Part shown: piece after piece, positions 25,019 to 32,724 of the stretch
Layout of the letters: every line of letters starts with the position of its first letter
Position numbering within the stretch: position 1 is the first letter of the stretch
From: Microbacterium sp. MYb62
GTDB lineage: Bacteria > Actinomycetota > Actinomycetes > Actinomycetales > Microbacteriaceae
Direction of reading: 5' to 3'
DNA length: 53,220 nucleotides
Assembly (NCBI RefSeq): GCF_002979475.1
Contig: NZ_PCOY01000026.1
Location: 1 to 53,220, forward strand
The notes under the pieces: model-generated
Database searches by the model: none
Seen by the model: the letters and a program-made list of their open reading frames with translations, nothing else
What the model was told of the DNA's origin: nothing
Position numbers and translations under genes: made by a program

Positions 25019-25690
25019 ATGAGGATTCTGATCGTCGAGGACGACGACCGCGTCGCGTCCGCACTGGAGGCTTTCCTCGCGCGGTCTGGATACGCCACCG
25101 TGCGTGCTGCCGACGGAGCGGCTGCCCTCGGCCTGCTCGGTGCGGACACCGAGGTGGTCCTCCTCGACCTCGGGCTCCCCGACATCGACGGCGTCGATCT
25201 GTGCCGCAGGATCCGAGGACGCTCGGAGGTTCCGATCGTGATCGTGACCGCGCGCAATCAGGTCGCCGAGCGCATCAAGGGGCTGCGCGCCGGTGCCGAC
25301 GACTTCGTGGTGAAGCCCTACGACGTGCATGAACTGCTCGCCAGGATCGAGGCCGTGACCCGACGTTCACGCCCCATGCGACCGGAGTCCGACGCGCGCG
25401 TGCTGCTGCAGGGCGGGGACCTGGAGATCGACCTCGTCGCGCGTCAGGTGCTCGTGGAGGGATCTTCGATCGAGCTCACCCGCAAGGAGTTCGACATCAT
25501 CGCCGTCCTCGCCCGCTACCCTGGCGTGGCGGTGCCGAAGGAGCGCCTGATCCGGGAGGTGTGGAACACCGACTGGCGAGGTTTCGGGCACTCGCTCGAG
25601 GTGCACGTCGGCGCGATCCGGAAGAAGACCGGAACGCGCCGGGTCATCGAGACCGTGCGGGGAGTCGGCTACCGGCTCGCGGGGTCCTGA
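25019..25690 (+). CDS. OmpR-family response regulator
   Basis: 223 residues. Receiver domain with acidic pocket Asp8/Asp9, phospho-acceptor Asp50 (VVLLDLGLPD) and Lys99 (VVKPYD); winged-helix DNA-binding C-terminal domain (SIELTRKEFDIIAVLARYP to SLEVHVGAIRKKTGTRRVIETVRGVGYRL). First gene of a three-gene operon with the kinase and TAXI lipoprotein, four bases apart. A direct repeat with 11-base period that suits OmpR-type dimers lies just after the operon (28033-28054). Confidence 0.93.
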   Translation: MRILIVEDDDRVASALEAFLARSGYATVRAADGAAALGLLGADTEVVLLDLGLPDIDGVDLCRRIRGRSEVPIVIVTARNQVAERIKGLRAGADDFVVKPYDVHELLARIEAVTRRSRPMRPESDARVLLQGGDLEIDLVARQVLVEGSSIELTRKEFDIIAVLARYPGVAVPKERLIREVWNTDWRGFGHSLEVHVGAIRKKTGTRRVIETVRGVGYRLAGS

Positions 25691-25693
25691 CCC

Positions 25694-27070
25694 ATGCGCC
25701 GCCGCCTGGTCCTCGTCTTCCTGATTCCGCTCGTGGCCATCCTGGTCGCGCTCGGCGGCGCAGCCGGATGGAGTGCGGCGCGCAGCGTGCAGCAGGCTTT
25801 CTACACACAGCAGCTCGGCGACCTCGGGTACTTCGTCACGAGCGCACGTCAGGCGCTTCGTTCCGGCAGCGCCGCCGTGATCGATGCCGAGGTCGAGCGC
25901 TTCCAGGAGGTGTACGGGATCGAGGTCACGGTGTTCGACCTCGGAGGCGGAGTGTGGGCGTCGGATGATCGCGACGCGGCCGTGCTTGCGGAGGAGGACG
26001 CCGAACGTGTCAGGCTCGCGCTCTCCGGTCGACGTGCCGAGCAGCCGGCCGCCGTCTTCCCCTGGACCGTCGCCGATGCCGCTCTGGCGGAGCCGGTGTT
26101 CGATGACGGCGACGTCATCGGCGCGGTGATGGTCGCCGGCGACGTCGATGCGCCCCGTACCGCGATCCTGCAGCAGATCATGCTGATCTCGGCCATCGCG
26201 CTCGTGCTGATCGCTCTCGGGGTCCTGTTGGTGTTCCGGCTCGCCCAATGGGTGCTCTCGCCGGTCAGACGGCTCGACGAGGCGATGGTGGCGATCGAGC
26301 GGGGCGAGATGGACGCGCGGGTGCAGGAGGATGCCGGTCCGCCGGAGCTGCGACGCATGGCGCAGGTGTTCAACGGCATGGCCGATGAGATCGAACGGGT
26401 GATGACGCGGCAGCAGGAGTTCGCCCTGAATGCTTCGCACGAACTGCGCAACCCGCTCAACGCGCTCCTCCTGCGCGTCGAGCACCTCGCGACGGGCCTC
26501 GGCGGGGAGTGGAGGGACGACGTCGAGGAGACGAGGGAGGAAGGGCGGCGGATGACGCGGATCCTCGAGACGCTGCTCGGCCTCGCGCGGGGCGGGCGCG
26601 GGGATTCCGCGATCTCCGCTGTCGACCTCGCGACACTCTCCGCGCGCCGTCTCGATGCCTGGCGCGACGTCGCATCGGCGCGGGGGATCGCGCTGCGATC
26701 GACGGGGGAGCGGTCGGTGATGAGCGTCACCGACCGCACCATCGTGGAGAGTGCGCTGGATGCGGTGATCGACAACGCCGTGAAGTACTCGCCCGACGGG
26801 GCTCAGATCGAGGTCGGCGCGCACCGGGAGGGCCAGGTGTGTCGGATCACGGTCCGCGATCACGGTCCCGGGTTGACCGAGGAGCAGGCTGCGGCGGCGA
26901 CGGATCGATTCTGGCGCAGCACCGAGACGGGTGACACGCCGGGAACCGGGCTCGGCCTCGCCATCGCGAGTGATCTGCTCGCCACAGTCGGCGGTGAGCT
27001 GTCGGTCGCTTCGGCGGACGGCGTCGGGCTCATGGTCGTGCTCACCCTCCACGACGGGACGACGCCGTGA
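25694..27070 (+). CDS. Sensor histidine kinase
   Basis: 458 residues. Two membrane segments (about residues 3-27 and 155-180) enclose an extracytoplasmic sensor domain; then HAMP-like LSPVRRLDEAMVAIERGE, dimerisation box with phospho-His about residue 248 (NASHELRNPL), and ATPase boxes VIDNAVKYSPDG, DHGPGL and GTGLGLAIA. It overlaps the TAXI gene by four bases (GTGA), suggesting that the lipoprotein may present the ligand to this sensor. Confidence 0.93.
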   Translation: MRRRLVLVFLIPLVAILVALGGAAGWSAARSVQQAFYTQQLGDLGYFVTSARQALRSGSAAVIDAEVERFQEVYGIEVTVFDLGGGVWASDDRDAAVLAEEDAERVRLALSGRRAEQPAAVFPWTVADAALAEPVFDDGDVIGAVMVAGDVDAPRTAILQQIMLISAIALVLIALGVLLVFRLAQWVLSPVRRLDEAMVAIERGEMDARVQEDAGPPELRRMAQVFNGMADEIERVMTRQQEFALNASHELRNPLNALLLRVEHLATGLGGEWRDDVEETREEGRRMTRILETLLGLARGGRGDSAISAVDLATLSARRLDAWRDVASARGIALRSTGERSVMSVTDRTIVESALDAVIDNAVKYSPDGAQIEVGAHREGQVCRITVRDHGPGLTEEQAAAATDRFWRSTETGDTPGTGLGLAIASDLLATVGGELSVASADGVGLMVVLTLHDGTTP

Positions 27071-28029
27071 CGGCCGCCGCGCGACGGATCATCGCCGTCC
27101 TGCTCGCGCTCGTCGTGGCGGGGCCACTGGCGGGGTGCACGCAGCGTGCGACCGAATGGACGGACGCGGAGTACACGATCGCCAGTGGCGGGTCGACCGG
27201 GGTCTACTACGACTACGGGAGCCACCTCGCCCAGGAGCTGTCGACGACGCTCGACATCAGGATGGTCGCCCAGGAGACGGCGGGTTCCGTCGACAACCTG
27301 CTCCGCGTGGGCTCGGGAGAGGCGCTTCTCGGGTTCGCGCAGGGCGATGCCGCGGCCGATGCGGTGACCGGGACCGGCGCCTTCGACGCGCCACTTGCGG
27401 TACGGGCGTTGGCTCGACTGTACGACGAGTACGTGCAGGTCGTGGTGCGTGGCGGATCCGAGATCGAGGACCTCGGCGATCTGACGGGACGCACGATCTC
27501 GCTGGGCGCGGAGAACTCCGGCGTGAACGTGATCGCGGCGCGCATCCTCGATGCGGCCGGCGTCGACATCGCCTCCGTCCGGGACCCGCAGCTCGATCTC
27601 AGCGCGTCGATCAGCGCGATGGAACGCGGCGAGATCGACGGCTTCTTCTGGGTCGGAGGCCTGCCAACCCCCGGGATCGCCGAGCTCTCCGAGATGGCGT
27701 CGGTGCGGCTGCTCCCGATCGAGCAGGACTGGGTCAACGAGGTGAACGAGCGCTATTCGCACGCGTATCGTCCGGCCGACGTGCCGGCCGGCACCTACGG
27801 TCTGGTGGCCTCCGCGCCGACGATGGCGGTCCCGAACTACCTGGTCACGGCGTCGTCGACGTCGGACGGGGTCGTGCGCGACGTGTTGGCCGGGCTGTTC
27901 GACGCCCGCCTGCGCATCGCGGGGGAGGTGCCGACGGCGGCGCTGCTGGACCGGCGCTCGGCGATCTTCACCGGCCCCGTCCCGCTGCATCCCGGCGCGA
28001 TCGACTACTACCGGGATATGCGCGGCTGA
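27067..28029 (+). CDS. TAXI-family solute-binding lipoprotein
   Basis: 320 residues starting at GTG, overlapping the kinase stop. Lipobox LAGC gives lipidated Cys24. The mature protein begins with the TAXI pattern YTIASGGSTGVYYDYGSHLAQELS and contains LTGRTISLGAENSGVNVIAARIL and FFWVGGLPTPGIAELS, all diagnostic. TAXI proteins usually feed TRAP transporters with fused membrane subunits, but none is encoded here. In this operon the protein is likely a sensor partner of the kinase. Ligand unknown; related TAXI proteins bind glutamate-type or other carboxylates. Confidence 0.88.
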   Translation: MTAAARRIIAVLLALVVAGPLAGCTQRATEWTDAEYTIASGGSTGVYYDYGSHLAQELSTTLDIRMVAQETAGSVDNLLRVGSGEALLGFAQGDAAADAVTGTGAFDAPLAVRALARLYDEYVQVVVRGGSEIEDLGDLTGRTISLGAENSGVNVIAARILDAAGVDIASVRDPQLDLSASISAMERGEIDGFFWVGGLPTPGIAELSEMASVRLLPIEQDWVNEVNERYSHAYRPADVPAGTYGLVASAPTMAVPNYLVTASSTSDGVVRDVLAGLFDARLRIAGEVPTAALLDRRSAIFTGPVPLHPGAIDYYRDMRG

Positions 28030-28032
28030 CTG

Positions 28033-28054
28033 CTCAAGAAATCCTCAAGAAGTC
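28033..28054. promoter_or_regulatory. 11-base direct repeat, candidate response-regulator site
   Basis: CTCAAGAAATC followed at once by CTCAAGAAGTC: 10 of 11 bases identical, period 11. Tandem repeats spaced one helix turn are the usual target of OmpR-type dimers. It stands just after the TAXI gene stop, about 230 bases upstream of the importer gene. Confidence 0.45.
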
Positions 28055-28088
28055 TGACACCGAGGTCGACGCTCTGCCAATGTGAGGT

Positions 28089-28104
28089 CGATCGCGCACG
28101 ATCG
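28089..28104. promoter_or_regulatory. Palindrome CGATCG-CGCA-CGATCG
   Basis: Perfect six-base arms with a four-base centre in the same intergenic region. Possible operator; no matching regulator identified. Confidence 0.35.
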
Positions 28105-28150
28105 TCGCCTGTTGCCCGACTGTCTTCGGGGGAAGCGGTGACAGGACGAT

Positions 28151-28178
28151 CCCGCGGCCCGTGGGGGCGGGCCGCGGG
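28151..28178. terminator. Hairpin after the two-component/TAXI operon
   Basis: CCCGCGGCCCG, six-base loop, CGGGCCGCGGG: a perfect 11-pair stem (28151-28161 with 28168-28178). No T-run follows, so it may be a GC-rich terminator or a barrier element. Confidence 0.6.
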
Positions 28179-28247
28179 GTACCCATGCAAGGCGGCATTG
28201 GTACCGCGATCAGGTGATTACGAACGTGTAAATCTCACCGAGGTACC
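28178..28247. promoter_or_regulatory. Three helically phased GGTACC sites before the importer operon
   Basis: GGTACC at 28178-28183, 28200-28205 and 28242-28247. Spacings of 22 and 42 bases are about two and four helix turns, so all three face the same side. The last ends 23 bases before the -10, where an activator would sit. The motif is not one I can assign to a known regulator. Confidence 0.45.
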
Positions 28248-28270
28248 TGGAGACCCGCGTCCGACGTGGC

Positions 28271-28276
28271 TAGTTT
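28271..28276 (+). promoter_or_regulatory. -10 element of the glutamate-type importer operon
   Basis: TAGTTT, six bases before the ATG at 28283, so the message is probably leaderless, although GGAG in the gap might act as a weak ribosome-binding site. Confidence 0.5.
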
Positions 28277-28282
28277 GGAGAA

Positions 28283-29032
28283 ATGATGACCTCTGATACC
28301 CCGCTCGTCGTGGTCGAGAACGTCCAGAAGCACTACGGCGACTTCCAGGCGCTCGCCGACATCGACCTGACCGTCAACTCGGGGGAGGTCGTCGTCGTGA
28401 TCGGCCCGTCCGGTTCCGGCAAGTCGACCCTCTGCCGCACGATCAACCGGCTCGAGACGATCACGAGTGGCACGATCCGTATCGACGGCAAGGAGCTCCC
28501 GGCCGAGGGCAAGGGCCTCGCCCACCTCCGCGCGGACGTCGGCATGGTGTTCCAGTCCTTCAACCTCTTCGCTCACCTCACGATCCTCGAGAACGTGACC
28601 CTCGGTCCGATCAAAGTTCGCGGGCTCAAGAAGGCCGACGCCGAGGCGGAGGCGATGCTGCTGCTCAAGCGCGTCGGCGTCGCCCAGCAGGCCTCGAAGC
28701 TCCCCGCACAGCTCTCCGGCGGTCAGCAGCAGCGCGTCGCGATCGCCCGTGCCCTCGCGATGCAGCCCAAGGTCATGCTGTTCGACGAGCCCACCAGCGC
28801 CCTCGACCCCGAGATGATCAACGAGGTCCTCGACGTCATGGTCGGACTCGCCCATGAGGGGATGACGATGATCGTCGTCACGCACGAGATGGGCTTCGCA
28901 CGGAAGGCGGCCGACCGCGTGGTCTTCATGGCCGACGGACGGATCGTGGAGGAGGCGACTCCCGAGGAGTTCTTCACGCACCCGAAGAGCGACCGCGCCA
29001 AGGACTTCCTCTCGAAGCTCCTCACGCACTGA
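28283..29032 (+). CDS. gluA: Amino-acid ABC importer ATPase (GluA-like)
   Basis: 249 residues. Walker A GPSGSGKST (residues 41-49), signature LSGGQQQRV, Walker B VMLFDEPTS, and the switch His in VTHEMGFARKAADRVVFMADG. Polar amino acid (HisP/GlnQ) class. Start ATG ATG at 28283; I use the first. It leads the operon gluABCD (ATPase, binding protein, two permeases), the order known for glutamate uptake in Corynebacterium; substrate inferred from this layout. Confidence 0.9.
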   Translation: MMTSDTPLVVVENVQKHYGDFQALADIDLTVNSGEVVVVIGPSGSGKSTLCRTINRLETITSGTIRIDGKELPAEGKGLAHLRADVGMVFQSFNLFAHLTILENVTLGPIKVRGLKKADAEAEAMLLLKRVGVAQQASKLPAQLSGGQQQRVAIARALAMQPKVMLFDEPTSALDPEMINEVLDVMVGLAHEGMTMIVVTHEMGFARKAADRVVFMADGRIVEEATPEEFFTHPKSDRAKDFLSKLLTH

Positions 29033-29087
29033 CGCCCGGCACCCGACCACACAGACCCTGCACACACAGCACACGAAGGAGACGCAC

Positions 29088-30005
29088 ATGCGACGCACAC
29101 GGACACTGGCAGGCATCGGAATCGCGGCGGCGGCGATGCTGGCGCTCACGGCCTGCAACAGCGGCACGCCGTCGAGCACGGGAGCCCCGGAAGACGGCGG
29201 CGAAGAGGAGACCTCGAGCAGCACGCCGTGGACGGTGCTGGAGGACGTCAGCATCGACGGCAGCCCGACGTTCGACCGGATCTCGTCCTCGGGCACGATC
29301 AAGGTCGGCGTCAAGGAGGACCAGCCCGGTCTCGGCTACCTCGACCCGGTGTCGGGTGACCGCACCGGTTTCGACGTGGACATCGCCCGCTGGATGGCGG
29401 CATCGCTCGGGGTCGACCCGGAGAAGATCGAGTTCACGGCGATCGCCTCCGCGAACCGCGAGCAGGCCATCGTGAACGGCGACATCGACTACTACGTCGG
29501 CACCTACTCGATCACCGACAAGCGCAAGGAGCAGATCTCCTTCGCCGGTCCCTACTTCCTCACGGGGCAGGGCCTCCTCGTCGGCGCTGACAGCGACATC
29601 AAGAGCGTGGACGACCTGAGCGCTGAGACGACCGTCTGTTCCGCGACCGGCTCGACGCCGATCCAGAACATCAAGACGAACTACCCCGAGGTGCCGACCA
29701 AGGAGTACGACACTTACTCCAAGTGCGTCGAGGACCTGAAGAACGGTCAGGTGGATGCCGTCACGACCGACGAGGCGATCCTCATCGGCTATGCCGCTCA
29801 GGACCCGGACAAGCTCAAGGTCGTCGGCGAGCCGTTCAGCGAGGAGCGATACGGCATCGGCCTCGCCAAGGGCGATGACGCTCTGGCCGAGTACTTCAAC
29901 ACCCAGCTGACCGACGGTGGCGACATCTGGCAGCAGATCTTCGACAACAACCTCGGTGCGTCCGGCGTCAAGGCGACTCAGCCTGAGGTCGACCCGATCG
30001 GTTGA
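29088..30005 (+). CDS. gluB: Glutamate-type extracellular solute-binding lipoprotein
   Basis: 305 residues. Lipobox LTAC gives lipidated Cys23. After a Ser/Thr/Gly linker comes the type II periplasmic binding fold: FDRISSSGTIKVGVKEDQPGLGY, GFDVDIARWMA, and NGDIDYYVGTYSITDKRKEQISFAGPYFLTGQGLLV, typical of glutamate/glutamine binders. AAGGAGAC lies before the ATG. It lies between the ATPase and the two permeases. Confidence 0.9.
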   Translation: MRRTRTLAGIGIAAAAMLALTACNSGTPSSTGAPEDGGEEETSSSTPWTVLEDVSIDGSPTFDRISSSGTIKVGVKEDQPGLGYLDPVSGDRTGFDVDIARWMAASLGVDPEKIEFTAIASANREQAIVNGDIDYYVGTYSITDKRKEQISFAGPYFLTGQGLLVGADSDIKSVDDLSAETTVCSATGSTPIQNIKTNYPEVPTKEYDTYSKCVEDLKNGQVDAVTTDEAILIGYAAQDPDKLKVVGEPFSEERYGIGLAKGDDALAEYFNTQLTDGGDIWQQIFDNNLGASGVKATQPEVDPIG

Positions 30006-30085
30006 TTCCCGCGGGGCGGTCGACATCATCGACCGCCCCGCTCATCGGCAGGACCACCCGAGAACCCGAATCGACAGGAGCAGCA

Positions 30086-30733
30086 GTGGGAGTCATCACT
30101 GACCACCTCGACCTCTGGGGAGAGGCACTGTGGGGAACCATCGTGCTGTTCCTGGGCGGCGGCATCATCGCGCTGGTTCTCGGACTCATCGTCGGGGCCG
30201 CACGCGTGTCCCCGGTTCCGATCGCACGCGCCGTCGGCGGCATCTATGTGAACTGGATCCGCAACACGCCGCTCACCCTCGTCATGTTCTTCTTCGCGTT
30301 CTGCCTCCCGATCCTGCTCGGGGAGCGGGTGAACCCGCTGCCTCTGGCGGTCGTCGCGCTCGGTATCTACACCGCGACCTACGTCGCCGAGGCGCTGCGT
30401 GCCGGCATCAACACCGTGCCGGTCGGCCAGGCCGAGGCGGCACGTGCGATCGGCCTGAACTTCGGGCAGGTCATGCGCTACGTCGTGCTGCCGCAGGCGA
30501 CGCGTTCCGTCGTCCCGCCGATGATGAGCGTTCTCATCGCTCTCATGAAGAACACCACCGTGGCTGCGGGCTTCTCCGTCGCCAACCTCGGCACCATCCG
30601 GGCATCGTTGAGCGAGCAGGGTGAGAATGCTCTGGCCGTGCTGCTCTGGGTCATGGTCGTCTTCGTGGTGCTGGTGCTGCTGCTCGCCTGGGTGCAGCGC
30701 GTTCTCGAGAACAAGTGGAGGATCGCGCGATGA
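30086..30733 (+). CDS. gluC: Amino-acid ABC importer permease (GluC-like)
   Basis: 215 residues from GTG 30086, preceded by AGGAG with a five-base gap. The longer frame upstream has no ribosome-binding site. Membrane protein with about five segments and the EAA loop EALRAGINTVPVGQAEAARAIGLN that contacts the ATPase. Its stop overlaps the next gene start (ATGA). Confidence 0.9.
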   Translation: MGVITDHLDLWGEALWGTIVLFLGGGIIALVLGLIVGAARVSPVPIARAVGGIYVNWIRNTPLTLVMFFFAFCLPILLGERVNPLPLAVVALGIYTATYVAEALRAGINTVPVGQAEAARAIGLNFGQVMRYVVLPQATRSVVPPMMSVLIALMKNTTVAAGFSVANLGTIRASLSEQGENALAVLLWVMVVFVVLVLLLAWVQRVLENKWRIAR

Positions 30734-31641
30734 GTTCCGTCCTTTTCGACGTCCCCGGCCCCCGTGCCATCGCCCGCAACCGCCTCATCGGAGCCGCCAC
30801 GGTCCTCGTCGTCCTCGCCGTGCTCGGCTGGGTCGTGTGGAGGCTGTTCGCCACCGGACAGTTCTCCGCCGAGAAGTGGAACATCTTCACGTTCTCGGCC
30901 GTCTGGGTCCGATTCGGGGAAGGCCTGTTGGCCACGCTGACCGCGTTCGCGGCCGCCGGCGTCGGGTCCATCGTCCTCGGCTTCGTCCTCGGCATCGGGC
31001 GCCTGTCGGAGCACGCCTGGGTGCGGGAGCCCGTCCGGTGGATCATCGAGGTGCTGCGAGCGGTGCCCGTGCTCATCCTGATGATGCTGCTGTACTACGG
31101 CCTTCCCGTGATCGGCGTGAAGATGCCGCCGTACTGGGCCGTCGTGATCGCCCTGATCGTCTACAACGGCTCCGTGCTCGCCGAGGTGCTGCGTGCCGGC
31201 ATCGAGTCGCTGCCCCGCGGTCAGCAGGAAGCCGGCTACGCGATCGGACTGCGCAAGACCGGCGTGATGTACTTCATCCTGATTCCGCAGGCCGTGCGGG
31301 CCATGATGCCGGTGATCATCGCGCAGCTCGTCGTGGCGCTGAAGGACACCGCGCTCGGGTTCATCATCACGTACCAGGAGCTCCTCTACGTCATCAATCA
31401 GATCGGCAACCAGGCGCCCTACGGCTCCCCGCTGATCCCCGCGGCGATCGTCGGCGGATCGATGTACGTGGCCGTGTGCCTCCTCCTCTCCTACATCGCC
31501 TACCGTCTGCAGCGTCGGGCGAAGCGCTCACCCAAGGCCGGTCCGGCGGAGGTCGATCCTCGCCAGCACGGAGGCGAGACGAACACCTCGCTCATCGTCC
31601 TGCAGAACGAGGGCGGCGCCGGTGGAGGAGCATCGCGCTGA
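30730..31641 (+). CDS. gluD: Amino-acid ABC importer permease (GluD-like)
   Basis: 303 residues from the ATG overlapping the gluC stop. Hydrophobic segments at about residues 20-45 and 60-230, with EAA loop EVLRAGIESLPRGQQEAGYAIGLRKTG. The C-terminal tail (about residues 260-303) is charged and glycine-rich and longer than needed, perhaps disordered. Last gene of the operon; pheS follows after 42 bases with its own promoter. Confidence 0.9.
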   Translation: MSSVLFDVPGPRAIARNRLIGAATVLVVLAVLGWVVWRLFATGQFSAEKWNIFTFSAVWVRFGEGLLATLTAFAAAGVGSIVLGFVLGIGRLSEHAWVREPVRWIIEVLRAVPVLILMMLLYYGLPVIGVKMPPYWAVVIALIVYNGSVLAEVLRAGIESLPRGQQEAGYAIGLRKTGVMYFILIPQAVRAMMPVIIAQLVVALKDTALGFIITYQELLYVINQIGNQAPYGSPLIPAAIVGGSMYVAVCLLLSYIAYRLQRRAKRSPKAGPAEVDPRQHGGETNTSLIVLQNEGGAGGGASR

Positions 31642-31669
31642 TCCGCGAAAGCGAGCCACGCGCCCCCGG

Positions 31670-31675
31670 TAGACT
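31670..31675 (+). promoter_or_regulatory. -10 element of pheST
   Basis: TAGACT, eight bases before the GTG of pheS. With no leader RNA there is no room for a T-box or attenuator. Confidence 0.5.
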
Positions 31676-31683
31676 CGATTCTC

Positions 31684-32724
31684 GTGTCAGAGTCTCCTGA
31701 AATCACCCCGGAAGCGGTCGAAGCCGCTGTCGCCGACGCCCTCGCGGCGATCGCCGCAGCCGCCGACACCGCCGAGTTGAAAGCGGCCCGCGCCGCCCAT
31801 GTCGCCGACGGATCGCCGCTCGCGGTCCTGAACGCCTCGATGCGACAGGTCGCCCCCGAGAACAAGGCCGCTTTCGGCAAGCTCGTGGGTCAGGGACGCG
31901 GGCAGGTGACGCAGGCGCTCGCCGCCAAGGAGGCCGAGCTGGCAGCCGCCGAGGTCGCCGCGCGGCTCGAGGCCGAGCGCGTCGACATCACCGCCGTGCC
32001 CTCGCGCACGCGCGTCGGCGCCCGGCACCCGCTCACGCTCCTCCAGGACCAGGTCTGCGACATCTTCGTCGGCATGGGATGGGAGATCGCGGAGGGGCCG
32101 GAGCTCGAGCACGAGTGGTTCAACTTCGACGCCCTGAACTTCGACGTCGACCACCCCGCCCGCCAGGAGCAGGACACGTTCTACGTCGACCCGACCTCGC
32201 GCCACCTCGTGATGCGCACGCACACGAGCCCCGTGCAGGTGCGCTCGATGCTCGACCGCGAGGTGCCGATCTACGTGCTGTGCCCCGGCCGGGTGTACCG
32301 CACCGACGAGTTCGATGCCACGCATCTGCCGGTGTTCACACAGTTCGAGGGCCTCGTGATCGACAAGGGAATCACGATGGCGCACCTCAAGGGCACGCTC
32401 GACCACTTCGCGAAGCAGCTGTTCGGCCCCGAGGCCAAGACGCGCTTCCGCACCAACTACTTCCCCTTCACCGAGCCGTCCGCCGAGCTCGACCTGTGGC
32501 ACCCGACCTTCAAGGGCGGCGCGCGCTGGATCGAGTGGGGCGGCTGCGGCATGGTCAACCCGAACGTGCTCCGCGCGGCGGGGATCGATCCGGAGGTGTA
32601 CAGCGGCTTCGCGTTCGGCATGGGCATCGAGCGGGGCCTGATGTTCCGCAGCGACGTCCAGGACATGCGCGACATGGCCGAGGGCGATGTCCGATTCAGC
32701 GAGCAGTACGGGATGGTGGTGTGA
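31684..32724 (+). CDS. pheS: Phenylalanine-tRNA ligase alpha subunit
   Basis: 346 residues from GTG 31684. Class II synthetase: N-terminal coiled-coil for tRNA binding (about residues 1-100), motif 1 HPLTLLQDQVCDIFVGMGWEIAEGPELEHEWFNFDALN, motif 2 region CPGRVYRTDEFDATH, motif 3 GFAFGMGIERGLM. It joins with PheT as an alpha2-beta2 enzyme. The stop overlaps the pheT start by one base (TGATG). Confidence 0.97.
   Translation: MSESPEITPEAVEAAVADALAAIAAAADTAELKAARAAHVADGSPLAVLNASMRQVAPENKAAFGKLVGQGRGQVTQALAAKEAELAAAEVAARLEAERVDITAVPSRTRVGARHPLTLLQDQVCDIFVGMGWEIAEGPELEHEWFNFDALNFDVDHPARQEQDTFYVDPTSRHLVMRTHTSPVQVRSMLDREVPIYVLCPGRVYRTDEFDATHLPVFTQFEGLVIDKGITMAHLKGTLDHFAKQLFGPEAKTRFRTNYFPFTEPSAELDLWHPTFKGGARWIEWGGCGMVNPNVLRAAGIDPEVYSGFAFGMGIERGLMFRSDVQDMRDMAEGDVRFSEQYGMVV

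Noticed and set aside
31640..31683. T-box or attenuator before pheS
   Set aside because: The -10 lies eight bases before the start codon, so there is no leader RNA.
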